A DNA stretch of 64,000 nt from Trichosphaerium sp. ATCC 40318 (taxonomy: Eukaryota > Discosea > Flabellinia > Trichosidae): NCBI GenBank assembly GCA_038496445.1, contig JALMLS010000093.1, positions 496,001 through 560,000 on the forward strand. Direction: 5' to 3'. Below the pieces are notes generated by a model. That model saw only the letters and a program-made list of their open reading frames with translations, was not told where the DNA came from and did not search any database. Position numbers and translations under genes: made by a program. Of the stretch, positions 22,214 through 34,759 are shown in pieces (the stretch's first letter is position 1; each line of letters begins with the position of its first letter).

Positions 22214-25200
22214 TTAATTCCATTGAGATAGTGGCTTTATGATTGGCCAGCTTGTAGGAGGTTCTTCACTTGTATGTAACGGCATCTATTTCAAAAAGAA
22301 AAGATGTTAAAAAAACTCTTTGCATTTTGTTCAAACTAAACAAGTACCATGAACATTGCGATGCGAGGAGAAGTGACACCCTTGAAGTGAAGCACAAGTT
22401 TACAGAAATCACTAGTGTTGTCGTTTGCTGATGGATTAGGTGAAGAAGGAAGAGGTACAGCCTGAATACATCAGAGAACAAAAGAAAGAAAAATAGGTAC
22501 CTTCATCATTGATATTTCAGCATTTTTGGGCTCAACGACTTTCAAAATCAGTGAAACTTCTCCGTATACGAGTGTGACTTCGCTTGCAGATAGGTTGATG
22601 CTATCACAATTATCAAACATTTTCCCATTTGCAGCAACAACAAAAGATGAATTAAAGTGGAAGAAACTGTAAAGATCTATTTCCGTCGATGATTCAATTT
22701 CATCTTGAAGTAGGAATGTATCACGGTTTGTAAACATTACACCACGATGAACACTCTTAACCGAAGCTATCTAGAAGTTAGTATGTGCACTGTATAACTA
22801 GTCACATGCGTATGTGTTTGTAAGCAGGCGATATATCAGCGATTGTAAAGGATTTATGAGGCTTTGTGCTGAAAGCAACCTTTGTGGAAGTTAGATATTT
22901 TATTGATTCTGCCTTTCGTTTTGTACCATTTTAGATGCTGAACCAACTGTCTGATCTGCGTTAGCATCAGGATTTATAACAATACAGTTATGACCCTCTG
23001 CTCTTAGTTTATAATAGTCCCATCTTCCTTTAGTGGCATTCCAAATACCAGGAGCCTAATAATCATAAAATAAGCTACAGGCGTACTAAGTGGGAATGTT
23101 TACCTCGTAGTTGTTTGATCCAAGATCGTGTAACCACCGTTTACCGTATGCATCAAGAACGAAACTTCCAGTGTCTAGATGGGAGTGTGTATTTGTTGGG
23201 TCAACACCAGGATGACCTGCTTTAATACCCAAGAAAAAATCTAAAAAAGATAACTATTAGGTCCTATCAATTATATTGTCTCACCGTCTGTATCTACTGC
23301 AGTTGGACCATTGTTCGTCCAGTTTGATCTAAAAGTAACCCAGTTCTCACCAGAAAGCTCAGATACAGTTTTGATGCTATCAAGAGGTTGAGAGACCTTT
23401 GAATTTGTCTCGGACAGAGAGCTTTCATACAACGCAGTAAAAAGATTCGTCTTTGCTGAGTGTCAGTTTGTACTTTGCATACGATAATTTTTTTAACGAA
23501 CCACTTGTGATCCGTGTTGCCATTTTGCGAGACCGTTGTGGAACCTCCCAGCAAACCAATAGAATCCAGTGACACTATAAACTGCATAAACAGCACGGTC
23601 GGAGCCTCAACAAACGTTCAAACGTACAATGCTTCGTGTGTAGGGGAGTCACCATAATACCAATTATCAGCTCCTGTAAAAGAAGCAAAAGTATCTGCAC
23701 TCGAAGAAAATCCATATGAGTTTGAAACACCAAAGTCAGTACCAAGAGTACTAAAGGAAAAAGAAAAAAATAAGAAAAACCACATAAGTAACTTTTATCA
23801 CGTGCTTTTCAAGTGTTGCAAGAAATCTTGTAGCATAAGACATTGAATATGCATAATAAGATAAACTCTCAAACCAAGCACCATCAGGAGAGAACAAGCC
23901 AATAGCGATATCAACACCTGATTATTTGAGCATTTCTTGAATAAAACAGCAGTTGTGGTTTTTTTCTTACCTTTTACAGCATGCTGAATGATTTTTGTTT
24001 GCTGTTCTTGAGTAATGATATGAGGAAAGTCGTTTAAAACTGTCAATAAAGCAATACCAATACCCCCATTGCAAACAAAGTTCCACTAAGGTTTGTTGTT
24101 AAGTTAACAAGCAGTATTTTCTTTCTTTAATCTGATAGTATTCGTACGTTTGTCAATGCTGTAGGCCAGTATGGCCATGGGCCAATTGGATTTTTAGGTA
24201 TGAGTGTATTTTCATAAACACCAATTGCCTGAAAGCTCTATTGTTAGAAAAAACTATGGTGTTGGGTTGTTTTCTATCCGTACTTTCTCGAATCCATTCT
24301 TGAGCATACTTGTTGCAATTAAGTCTCTTTCTTGTTGAGTATAAGTATCCCATGCCCAGTCTAAACCAAGAGCAGCACCAAACGTGAACTCTGAAACAGC
24401 CAAGAACTGTTCGTCAAACTTCCAATCAGGGAAAGCAGCAACATTTAGCATTTCTTTCTTTAACCTCTGTGCGTATGTATCATTCTTTGTTATTTGATAA
24501 ACAAGTCCAAGAGCTGCAGTCAACCCATTGAAATCCCTCGCTTGACTAAGACCACGAACATTCCCGCTCTAGAACCAAAGTAAATCAAAACAGAAACCGA
24601 ACACCAGTCAACAACAGTTAACGGCAAAGTACGTACAGGGTATACAATAAGTGGTTTTGTAAGTAAGTTATCAGCTTCCGCCTTGATACCTTGATACCAT
24701 GACGAAGACGCTAAATCAAGAATGAATAAAAAGTCATGTAGTAAGTAATCTCTGTAGGAACATACCAGCTGTTTTGCGGATTATTTCAAATCTATTTGGT
24801 CCGCCTAAAGCTCTTGGATGGCCACTAACAGCGTTCTTCAGCGCTTCCATGACCTCAGTATCAAAGTCTAATGATAATAAGGTGTTATTCCAACAGCTGA
24901 AAACGTACTTGGATCTTTAACATTGTATGGCATGACAGGTGAAAGAGCAGTTATTGGAATTGGTGTTTTTTGTTCTTGGTATATCCATTGAATTCCAACA
25001 TACGACAATTCACCTTCTGTGGCGACTAGTTCAATGTAGTATTGCCTTGAATAATATAAGGTACAGGTAGATTAACGCCATTGCGTACTTTGAAGCATCC
25101 AAGTTCAAAGGGTCTGATTCTGGTTTGTCTTTGACAGTGGATTGCTTATTGAGGTAAGCAATAAGCTTCTTGTTTGATGCCTATAAATCTGATCAGAGAA

Positions 25201-26004
25201 ACACTGATAATCGCTACAAATAGTGTCAACGTACAGTTTTGTCCGTGCTCAAATACAGTTGTACGCGTGGTGAGTTTGTTCCAGTGAGTTCAAAGCGGTA
25301 TGATCCTTTGAAAAGTCACAATTATTTGTTGGAAATCGAAAGTACCAGATTGAGTAGGATTGACATAAGCAATCGCTGTGTAGTTCGCCTTTGGTATCAA
25401 CATGGTGAATTCAGGTTTAAGCGCCATATAATACTCTACGTTAACCACTTAGGACATCTCTGAAGTTGAGATAGAAGTATAGTATCGTACCAATTGGTTT
25501 ACCATTTTGAGATATTTCTACTTTCATCCTTCCAATACCACTATTCAGAGTTCTTGTTACGAACTTAGAACTTTTCTCCGACTCAATACCATTTGAGTCT
25601 GTCCATGTCAACTGAAAATCATGTGTAGAGTTCGGTTTAAGACTGTTTTTTGACATTCGCTCAACTACACTTGTACCTGAAGTGTAAACAGTTTAGGGCT
25701 AGTAAAAAGCAGTTTAAAATACCAGCATTTTCTCCGTCAACGTAAAGATTGTATCCAATCGCTTTATCAACCTTGTCCCAACCTACACGTATGGTACTAT
25801 TCGTTGTACTCAAGTTAACTTTTCGCTAAACAATTCTTTTTTCTTTTTTTCCGTTTTATCACGTGAACACGTGCCTGGATGTTCTGCTTAAAATCTATGT
25901 AAGGATTATAAGCGATACAACCATCTCTAAACTATTACCTTTATATTAGCATTCCATTGCGCACACGTAACCCCAAACAACAGAATAGCCAGTAAAACAC
26001 GCAT
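22214..26004 (-). CDS. Secreted heparinase II/III-like polysaccharide lyase
   Basis: Large gene of about a dozen exons. The start at 26004 gives a signal peptide ([16 protein letters not shown]), so the enzyme is secreted or lysosomal. An N-terminal region of beta-sandwich character is followed by the alpha-toroid part, with [20 protein letters not shown] (24254-24523). The heparinase II/III beta domain then has [46 protein letters not shown] and [17 protein letters not shown]. The conserved His and Asn-Tyr residues of this region are present. The family cleaves uronic-acid polysaccharides by beta-elimination; the substrate could be alginate, heparin-like or another uronan. The last exon ends at 22214 (...[11 protein letters not shown]...). 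The enzyme fits a saprotrophic life together with the LPMO at 63007. Confidence 0.82.
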
Positions 26005-26384
26005 TTCAAAGCTTTAGAGCTTTAACAGACGTATACGTGAGCTAAGTCAGTTGCGGTTTTGACCAGGCTTAAGCCAAAATTAGTCACGCAAATAGTTAAA
26101 GCTCATTGTGGCATACAATCTGCAGAACTACCCGCAGTGCCTTTTTGGATAAGGTTTGTATTTGAGTTGTAAACCCACGTACTTTGAGTCCGATAATTCT
26201 TTATTTTTTCTTGCGATTTTGCCAGGCATCTATCCATGACTTTTGACCAAGGAAAAGAAAGCGCAAGTTTCTTTCACAAATTTGTCACGTACAATTTTAC
26301 GTGAAGTGAATATTGGCAGGTGCAAGAGTCCATAAGTGCGAAAACGGAAGGCTTCAAAAACTATCAGAATAAAGTTATAAGATT

Positions 26385-26948
26385 TTAGCACCTTTGGGCG
26401 ATACTATCTGGTTTGCCGTCAACATAGTTACAGTGCTCTTGCACACGGCCATATAGTTCACATCTCTTGTACTCTCCATCTGGTTCGCCATTGATATAAT
26501 TACATTGCTCACACAGCTGGCCATTGTTGTACAAACTCTTGTAAGCCCCATTGAGTTTGCCATTGTCATAATAGCAGTGCTGAACTAAGTGACCATTGTC
26601 ATGCCATCTCTTGAACTCTCCATCAAGTTCACCATTTGTGTAATTATAGTGCTCACGTATTTGACCTTTTTCATCCCAACTCTTATACTCTCCATGTTTT
26701 ACACCATGTTTCCAATACTATTGAAACTTTTGGCAATGTTCGTTTATGGTTTGCCATTTCCCATGCTTTTTCATCATGTAGTCATATCTCGTGTTCACTG
26801 CTGCACGTTTTGAGAGAATAGGCCAAGTTACATACACCGACGCATCTAAATCGACAATATCAAGCTGAATCTCAACTGGAAGGTTCAATAGAAGGCACTC
26901 TTGTTGTTTTAAAATAAATGCCTGTTCATTGCTTTTTACTTTGTTCAT
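26385..26948 (-). pseudogene. F-box plus MORN-like repeat gene with in-frame TAG
   Basis: The frame from 26948 begins with a leucine-rich F-box-like start (LLLNLPVEIQLDIVDL). It then runs into repeats of about 23 residues with the pattern Y-x-N-G-x-x-D-G-E-Y-K-R (for example YTNGELDGEFKRWHDNG and YINGEPDGEYKRC). A TAG at 26718-26720 interrupts the frame exactly at the start of the repeats; the same frame then continues unbroken to the TAA at 26385. No intron of sensible size removes the stop. It is either an inactivated gene, a read-through stop or a sequencing error. F-box plus MORN-like repeat proteins are also common in giant viruses of protists, so lateral exchange is possible, but nothing else here proves it. 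Confidence 0.65.
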
Positions 26949-27449
26949 TTTACAATTAGGTTGGCGCCCAAAGAGTTGTTTATTAGTTGTAAAGTAATAG
27001 AATACTCTGGAAGGTGCTTTAAGTCAGAATTTCTTTGCAGTCGGCACATGCTTTTTTTTTTAATTGATTTTCGTGGTAATTTAGCACCAAGAGAAACCTT
27101 CGTTCAGCATTTCATCTAGACATGGTCCGCTTGCATGTTCGATACAGCAATACCACTCGTCATAGTATGGAGCAACAAGGGTCCACTATGGATTTGAAAA
27201 AAACGCAACTTTCTTCCACACAGGTGACCTCGAGATACTATCGCTTAGTTGCAACGTTTTTAAAACGCCTATTTGTAGGTGCACCGAGATCACTTAAACT
27301 AGAGAGTTATTGTAAAATAACAATACCACGTGCTGCTATTTCTGTACGCTATATGCCAACGATAAGACTGGTAATTCATTTTACGGTATAAAGATTCACA
27401 CGTCGCGTGTCATTTTAAAAAGCAGTTTTGTACCTCAAGTGCGCAAAGA
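26949..27449. other. Divergent spacer
   Basis: Lies between the minus-strand F-box/MORN gene and the plus-strand glycoprotein. An 89-codon frame at 27122 has no recognisable domain and I do not call it. Otherwise no feature is seen. Confidence 0.4.
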
Positions 27450-30013
27450 ATGACATCTCTTGTACTCTTCATACTAGTATGCGCTAGTTTTGTTAGTGTG
27501 TCAAAAGCTCAACCTCTGGATCTTTATTTAACAACTACATACGTTGCCTCGGGACCCAGTGAGCCTATCGTGGAGCAAGTCGTGATGAACGAAGGAATAC
27601 TTGGAGACAGTATGCGTATAACAGCAACGAAGTACGATGGAGGCCCTGATGCGCTTCAAACAAGCTGCAGTGCTCTCCCAGGCAAGTTTATAATGGGAAA
27701 CGATGTGACGGTGACAGGATCATGCTCTTTGCGCTATGGAGGCATGAACGATACTGGTATATCACCAATAGTAAACCTCCAATCGAACGGATGCGGTAAA
27801 TCACGTGAATATGACGAATAAACTTGACTGACATTTTTGTTAAAGGATGCTTCAATACCCATTTTCTGAACTCTGATCTATCAACTATACAGAAACTGTC
27901 CATGAGGTCTACATTCTATGACAACTCAACAATCTTGTCTCATACGTATTTGCTACCTGACGTGTTTTCGGAGTTTGATGTTTGTTTACCGTATGGACTA
28001 TTTCACGTGGACCCTAGAGTTTTTGAACAAATAGATATGATAGAGCAAGTTTTATCAGGAGGTAGCGGTGCAGATATGGAGTTATCTTATTCGTGCAAGC
28101 AACCTCTCTTGTCTTGCTGGTACGACCAAAGTTTGCGCTTTTGTTTCATGAAACAACCAACCTTGTGTTTGGTAATGACAAACTGTTTAGGCATGAGTTT
28201 GTTGATCTTGATGGAGAGAAAATGACAAACTTTACTATTGGTGATGTAGTTATATTTAATGTTTATTGTGAGAACTATGAGTCTTTTCCTTCAACAGTTG
28301 AAAATGTTACGATAAGCGTCGATATTGGTTCATGGTCTAGTATTGGAAGCGTTTCTGATAATTCTTCGGAGACTTTTTGTAATAACACAAACTCAGAGTA
28401 TTTCGGAAGCGAAACATTCGATGTTGTTTCAACTCTTGGAGAAGGTGATATCACACATTGCAGAGTACACATTACATTGACAAACAACGGGTTACTACGA
28501 AACATAAGTGCACGCATTAAAAATAACAATAAGACCGGAAACACGTGGACTTCTGATATCTTATCTCATGAAGGAGAAAACAGGTGGACCAGTTTTCTGT
28601 ACGAATTTATCATTTATTTTGGTTGTTTAGGAAAGGCACTGTACAATTTTGTTATCCACCAACAGCTTCAAATATTACCCTTGGCGAGGTACCAACAATG
28701 GCACCTACTAATCCCCCAACGGAAGAACCGAGTGATCCGCCAACAACAAAACCCACCGACCCTCCAACATCAGAACCGAGTGATCCTCCAACAATAGAAC
28801 CCACTAATCCACCAACTTTACAAACGAGCACGCAGCCATCAATACAACCAAGCAATGCGCCTACATCGAATACACCCATTCACTTAGAAGATTATGGTAG
28901 GTGTATCTCAGGCTGCAGCAATCATACATCAAATGCAGACGAAGAAATAGTAATAGAAGGCAACTTTGTTGCTCCACCAGTACACATCATCGTTTCAGGC
29001 AATGTGACTATTAAAGGAAACTTAACATTGAACAAAAAAACAGTATGGAGAGTAGGTCAAGGTAATTCAGTTACAGTAAAAGGATGTGTTGTTTTCGGAG
29101 GAACATTGTATCTTGATATCTCGCTTTTTTCTCAAAACGTTGATATCTTCAAGTTCAATTGTAGTCTTGGTTCTTTTAGTGATGTCGTTGTTAAGAATAA
29201 TCAAACAGAGTGTAAGAAATTGGATAGATTTGAAGAAAGATATAGTCGTAACACAATGTCTGTGCAAGTATTTGTTCTTGATTTTTGTGGATCTCAGTTA
29301 AAAGCATGGAAAATAGTCTTGATATGTATTGTAGTACTACTCATTATACCAGTACGTTACCCACTAAGATTATTTTTTTAGTCGCGAAAGAGCATCAATT
29401 TCAATTGAAAAACAAAAAAAAAGTTTTACTTGTGGCATGCACTCAAATGCTGATATAAAACTCTTCTCACTCTTGAATCAAACAATATATCAACCTTAGA
29501 TTTTTTTTAAAGATCAAATCAACCTTTTTGTGCTAATGCCATTACTTAGCTTATTATTTCAGTAAGAAGTATCGTCTCCATAGACAAGTCCATAAAGTTA
29601 AGAAACGTTATGCAACACAAGTAGCAAATATATCAACTGCAAATAACAATAGTAGCGATACAAGTAATACCGAAGAGGATTCTAGTAAAATGGAGTACAT
29701 TGGGATTCAAGTTCCTATTTCACGAACAAAAAAAGAAGAAGGGGACGAAGATCAATACACCAGAGTACAAGTTCCAGTAGCAATGACAAGTGCCATAAAT
29801 GATAAACCAAGAGGAACCAAAGAGTCAAATGAAAATGTATTTACAGGTACACAAGTCCGCTCGATTAAACAAAGTGAAAAATGTGAAACGGCAGGCGTTA
29901 ACGCTCAAGTGAATCTTGATGAAATTTCTCAAAAAAAAGATGCTTGTCCCAATGTAATGAAAGATTCAAAAGGAGAGTTAGATCCAACAGAGTATACAAG
30001 TATTAAAGTGTAG
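27450..30013 (+). CDS. Large single-pass glycoprotein with Pro-Thr stalk
   Basis: A signal peptide (MTSLVLFILVCASFVSVSKA) opens an ectodomain with many N-x-S/T sites and paired cysteines. Short introns lie near 27794, 28056 (38 nt, restoring the frame into TSLVLLVRPKFALLF) and 28582. The middle holds a Pro-Thr-Ser stalk built on P-P-T-x-E-P-S-D (about 28698-28870). A second Cys-flanked domain with V-T-I-K-G-N-L-T-L follows, then one helix (WKIVLICIVVLLIIP). After an intron from about 29350, the last exon gives a charged cytosolic tail of about 140 residues with three related motifs (Y-I-G-I-Q-V-P, Y-T-R-V-Q-V-P, Y-T-S-I-K-V). These tyrosine repeats look like docking sites. Probably a surface receptor or adhesin; the ligand is unknown. 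Confidence 0.75.
28698..28870 (+). repeat. Pro-Thr-rich stalk repeat
   Basis: Imperfect 21-24 bp repeats encode P-P-T-x-E-P-S-D and P-P-T-x-K-P-T-D units, forming a mucin-like stalk that should be O-glycosylated. Similar stalks are common in stramenopile surface proteins. Confidence 0.8.
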
Positions 30014-30274
30014 ATAAATTACAAATAAACCTTTTACAGGAAACCTTACTCATGTTATCCTCCACAACAAAAAACTTCCAACGTTCGTCCTTGCAGCGTT
30101 AAGACTGATCACGTGCACACAGTTAAAGTAAGTATTTGCTACTATTGCTCAATAGCTATGTTGCAAATCTAGTACCCAACTATAGGAATAGCTTGTGCGT
30201 ATTTTGGTATTTGCATTCAAGCCTAGCTTATCTATGCCGGTGTATAAGTCAACTCTCACATAGAGTCAACAGAA

Positions 30275-32135
30275 ATGGATAAACAGGACAAGATTAACAA
30301 AGTTGTGATATGTGGTGGCACTCACGGAAATGAATTATCAGGTATAATCGATCTTTTGGCGTTAAAAAACGTTAAATAGTTTTGTAGGAGTTTATCTTGT
30401 TAAAAAGTGGTTGTCTACGCAGGATAAAGTACAAAGGCCTTCATTTAAAACAGATTTGATTATTTCGAACGTTAAAGCCATTGAAGGTACATCAAAATAC
30501 CAAGAATACACTAGAATAACCCCACAACGCTAAAATATTACGCACTGAGCATGTTTTTGCTTCATTTTTGGCATTTCGATTGTTAAAAGCGTTAATATCA
30601 TCCAATGGTGATATTGACGTTGTCTTTTCACCTTTTTAAGTATACTCACGTGTAGAGTTAAACCGGAAAAGTCCGCAGAAGATTTTTAACGCACTTTTTC
30701 AACATCAGTCTTTGATATCTCTGTTACTTTTTTTTCTTTTGTTGCTCGTTGTGCCTATTTGTGACTTATTTCTGATGCAACTACTTTTAGCTTGTACGAG
30801 ATATGTCGATACAGATCTGAATAGATGCTTTAGCGAGAGCTTATTAAATGCAGAAGTACACAAACGTCTCTAAAACAAAACAGTTTTACTATTTTATTTA
30901 TTTATTTACTCCAACATAAAAAGGTTGGAGAAAACGCAGCGTATGAGACTGTTCGTGCAAAAGAGCTTCATCAACAAATATCTGGTCAAAAGAGTACGGT
31001 TTATATTAGAGTTTTTTCTTATTCATACGTTATAGGCAACCCTCAAACAGACTTTGTGCGAAGTAGGAAAAACTTGACATTGTTTTTAACTTTGAGTTAG
31101 GTTATAGACTTACACAACACTACAGCTAATATGGGTGTTTGTGTTATTGTACTTGATGCAGTATCTCCTTTTATGAAGTACGTTTAGTAGTACATAAACA
31201 AAAAAAACATAGTTATCTAACAGATGAATAGAGCAATGATAAAGTCATTATCTGATATTTCTGGTATTACTTTTTATGACCATAAAAGTGAACGTATGTC
31301 TGATCCATGTTTGAGATCTCTAGGTAAGATTACTACGTTTAATTATTCATACAATACTTACTTTGTTCCAAAGGAAAATATGGCATGTCTCTAGGTACAC
31401 AAGATGAGGACAAAGAGAGAAAACTTTCTTTTGTTTTTTCCTTTCGTTTTTTTTTCTTATTGTTTTTAAAGAGGTTGGACCTCTCGCTCATGGCACAATA
31501 AGTGCAGAGTTGTACAAAAAAACAGAACAAGTTGTACATAAAATTCTTGATTTTATTCAGAACTGGAACACGGATGCAAAAGCTATTCTAGCCTTACCAA
31601 AGAAAACAATTGATGTTTATTCACATGGCCACAATGTTGGTACGCACTGTTTTATTTGTTAAGTAGTTAACATCACTTTAAACTCCAAAAGACTCCCTAA
31701 GTCTTAACACTTGATATTTTTTGTTACAAAAATTACGGAAATCCTAATATTAAACTTTAAAATAGTCCGTCGTGAACCATTTGCTTTTTTTTTTCTCATT
31801 TTTTTCAGTTTTTCGAAATCGTGGTTGAAATCATAGAATGTGACTTAGTATTTAGATTACCCGAGGAATAGCGACGGTACTTTGAATGGCATGGTACATG
31901 AAAGTGTGAATGGAAACGACTATTGCAAGCTAGAAAAAGGTTCGCAAGAAAAAAAATTCAAGTTAATCAAGGTTAATCAGTCCGGCTAGGTTCTCCATTG
32001 TTTGTCACATTTGAAGGTGAAATTGTGACATACGATAAAGAGGAACCTGCATGGCCAATATTTGTCAGTGAAGCAGCTTACCTAGAGAAGAAATTCGCAA
32101 TGACATTGACAACAAAAAAACAACTTGAGGTGTAA
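30275..32135 (+). CDS. Aspartoacylase/aminoacylase-3-like zinc hydrolase
   Basis: About nine exons. The start MDKQDKINKVVICGGTHGNE carries the first zinc-binding H-x-x-E of the AspA/AstE family. GVYLVKKW, RYVDTDLNRCF, VIDLHNTTANMG (second zinc His), EVGPLAHGTI (catalytic Glu) and finally FVSEAAYLEKKFAMTLTT follow. Order and spacing match vertebrate ASPA/ACY3, which deacylate N-acetyl-aspartate or N-acylated aromatic amino acids in the cytosol. The sequence does not show which substrate is used. Introns are 40-100 nt, with one slightly longer region near 30490-30780. A TCACGTGC palindrome lies about 165 bp upstream. Confidence 0.9.
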
Positions 32136-32334
32136 AAGTAAAAATAAAACCCTCAACTGGCTAGCAGCTACTCCTATTACTTTAAGACTAAGCGTCTTGT
32201 TATTTAAGATGTTTTTGGAGGTACTTTCACGCAAATTTCATAGCGAAATCATTGCTGTTTCAGCCTGTCGTTTTCATTGAAAATTGTACACAAAATATCG
32301 TCTCCAACAAGCCATAAACAACACCTCAAGATAA

Positions 32335-33165
32335 ATGGGTATTCGTAAAGTCCTAAATAAGCACTATCCTGTCGATTTTGACTACAGAGAACTCTCTAGA
32401 GCTAAATCTAAAGGAAAAAAGCAACAAGACCAACAAACTGTGCGTAGTATGATTCCCTTCACTGTACAGTGCAAGACTTGCGGTCATTTCAACGGAAGAG
32501 GCACCAAATACAACATGAGGAAAGAAAACACCGAAAAGGACTACCTGGGGATTAAAGTATTACGTTTCTACTTCAAATGCTCCAACTGTAAAAGCGAAAT
32601 GACGCTTCTCACCGATCCTAAAGACAGCGATTATACTGTCGAACTAGGCGGTAAACGTATCGGTGTACCACTCTGGAAGCAAAATGAGAGAATCAGGGAG
32701 CTTGCTGCGCAAGATGAGAAGGCTGCAGGTACGTATTAACACAATAATGATCGACTTGTTAAGTCATTTTCTTTGTCTAAGTTACTCTCGTTTTTTTGAG
32801 CTACTGCCGTTACCCACAACTAAAATCTAACACCTAGGCTTGGTAAAGATTCTATCAAGATGATTGAAGAGAAAGCTATGTGTGCTCAAAAGATGCTAGC
32901 TGCAGAAGATGCCATTTCCGACATTTTTTACGAAAATAAACGGAAAGCAAACGTCAATATTGATTCTGTCCTAAAGAACGTTCAAAAACAGGCGAAGAGA
33001 GAAGAAGAGGCTGGTTTGATCCGCGATGTTATGAAGTTCGAGAAGAAACGTTCAAGAAGAGGACCGAGCGAAGTGGATACTCTCAAAAGCTTAAGCGTTT
33101 ATCGCCCGAAAAAAAAGAGAAGAAAGATTAATGTAAGAGCAAAAACAAAACTTGTTGACTACTGA
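32335..33165 (+). CDS. YJU2: YJU2/CWC16 splicing factor
   Basis: Two exons. MGIRKVLNKHYPVDFDYREL matches the start of YJU2 (CCDC94). The zinc-binding core reads M-I-P-F-T-V-Q-C-K-T-C-G, then G-T-K-Y-N-M-R-K-E, V-L-R-F-Y-F-K-C-S-N-C and T-D-P-K-D-S-D-Y-T-V-E, so the two CxxC pairs are intact. An intron at about 32730-32838 separates the core from a coiled, lysine-rich tail (KKRSRRGP...PKKKRRKI) that looks like a nuclear localisation signal. YJU2 acts with Prp2 at the first catalytic step of splicing, in keeping with the intron-dense genome. Confidence 0.92.
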
Positions 33166-33236
33166 GTTCAAACAGCTGTTAGGCCCTTTCTAATTCATTA
33201 ATTAATAAAACATATAGTTTTTGACGTGTAGTATAG

Positions 33237-33490
33237 ATGGTCTTCTTCATTACCAATGTGAGTAGTAATCGTTTCCTTTATTGTCAAGTACTGTTACTAT
33301 TTTAAATGTTGTCGGGAAATAATTATGCTCAATTTTTTATTAACTAGGTACAAACCTTGATTTTAAGATTGGCCAAGCAACACCAATACACCAGTACGTA
33401 GGTGCTACTGACCAGTTGTTGGCACTTAAGTACTTGGAGAATAAAAGTTGCAAATCTTTTGTTGAGGAAAGACAATCATTCTTTTATTAA
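33237..33490 (+). CDS. Possible very small gene, unidentified
   Basis: The ATG at 33237 (MVFFITN) is followed by a good donor (GTGAGTAG) and a frame after about 33360 ending ...LLALKYLENKSCKSFVEERQ with a stop at 33490. Two acceptors are possible. It overlaps the convergent methyltransferase by about 15 nt. No family is recognised. Confidence 0.25.
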
Positions 33491-34403
33491 ATGGAATCCA
33501 ACACTTATTGGTTGACGCGTTGTTCCATAAGGTTCATCAAAGGCAAGTACATTAAAATATTTAAGAAACAACTTGAAGTAATAATGTAAAGGTCGGTGGT
33601 ACTCAAGCAAATCAATATCAAATACCTTCCACCTAAACATATGTTGATTACGTTCGAACTTAAATAAATCACCTCCATGCATACCTTAGAACACGTGCGT
33701 AATGTTCAAAGTATCTTTTGTGAAATTCTTCACATCTATTGGCCTTTGAAACAATGCATGGGTGTATGATCACAGCAATGACTAGGAAGCTCCGGTAGAT
33801 TCAAAATAACTCTTTCATCTTTTTTTTCTAGTACTTCGTCCACCTGGTGCCAGTACACGGTTAAAAGCCTCAACAACTTTGTCTACATTTGGTACATCCA
33901 TCAATACATAGTTTGATAGAATTACATTGATGGAGCCACCGGGAATATCGTTAAGATCCTCTACTGATCCTCTAAATATCTGTGGAAACGGATCAAGTCC
34001 TTTACAGTTCTCTTTTGCAAACCCAATGTTCTTTTGACTCAGGTCAACACCAATTATCTAAAAGTAATAAGTTCTCAGACTACTAAACTCTAGTCTTACT
34101 TTCTTAGGTTTCAAAGCATGCATTTTTCTGATAAGATACCCATTTCCACAACCAGCATCCAGGACCACTTTGTCCTTTGGGGTTTTTCATTCAGAAATTG
34201 ACAATTGTAGTTTTTTCGAGGCACCTTTATGTCACCTATGTGCTCCCAAATGAACTTATCAGAGTTTTCAATACGGTTAGCATCTCCTTCAGTTCCAATG
34301 CTCTTGTTCCATTCTATTCTCATTATGTTGATTGTACCACATGAGTAATCACCAACGCACTTTCAGCAATAGCGTCCCAGTTCAATTCACCATTTAATGC
34401 CAT
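33476..34403 (-). CDS. SAM-dependent methyltransferase (class I)
   Basis: The start at 34403 gives MALNGELNWDAIAE. Short introns (46, 50, about 60, 53 and about 50 nt) join KWNKSIGTEGDANR, then DKVVLDAGCGNGYL (SAM-binding motif I, DAGCGNG), VDLSQKNIGFAKEN (motif II acidic residue), then SNYVLMDVPN, RVLAPGG, IAVIIHPCIVS and a C-terminal WKVFDIDLLEYHRPLHYY. This is a complete class I Rossmann methyltransferase of about 270 residues. Small-molecule methylation (UbiE/COQ5-like or related) is the best guess; the substrate is not shown. The apparent frameshift after APGGR is resolved by a 53-nt intron. Confidence 0.85.
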
Positions 34404-34759
34404 CTTTGTTGTACTATTATATTTGTACAACATAATGAAAAGTTGGCAACATTTCACTGCCTTAATAGAAAAAGAACTTGTGCAACACAACTGGCCTACG
34501 ATTATCAAGTCTATTCACTATATCATGACATGCACAAGCACCTTTAATATCAACCAATACGCTTAAATGAAGAAAAGAAACCAAAAGGGAAACAAAAATC
34601 ATTTTTGAGTTTAGATTGTTTAAAGAAGACGTTTGTCAAAATGTTACATTGTTGAAAACAAGATACTTGAAACGTTTTTGTTTTGCTTTGTTTAGTGGAA
34701 TAAGTTAATTCATTATGGTGTTTGTATTTGCGCGATAAGACGTAGACAGATTGTTATAA

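Noticed and set aside
27122-27391. 89-codon frame on the plus strand
   Set aside because: No recognisable domain, no splice partners and an ordinary intergenic setting; it may be chance.
28058-28095. Frame change in the glycoprotein near 28056
   Set aside because: A 38-nt intron starting GTAGCGG and ending GTGCAAG cleanly links VLSG to ATSLVLLV, so it is not a frameshift.
33781-33860. Apparent frameshift in the methyltransferase after RVLAPGGR
   Set aside because: A 53-nt intron (donor GTACTAG, acceptor ...CCTAG on the minus strand) joins APGGR to IIAVIIHPC in a consistent frame.
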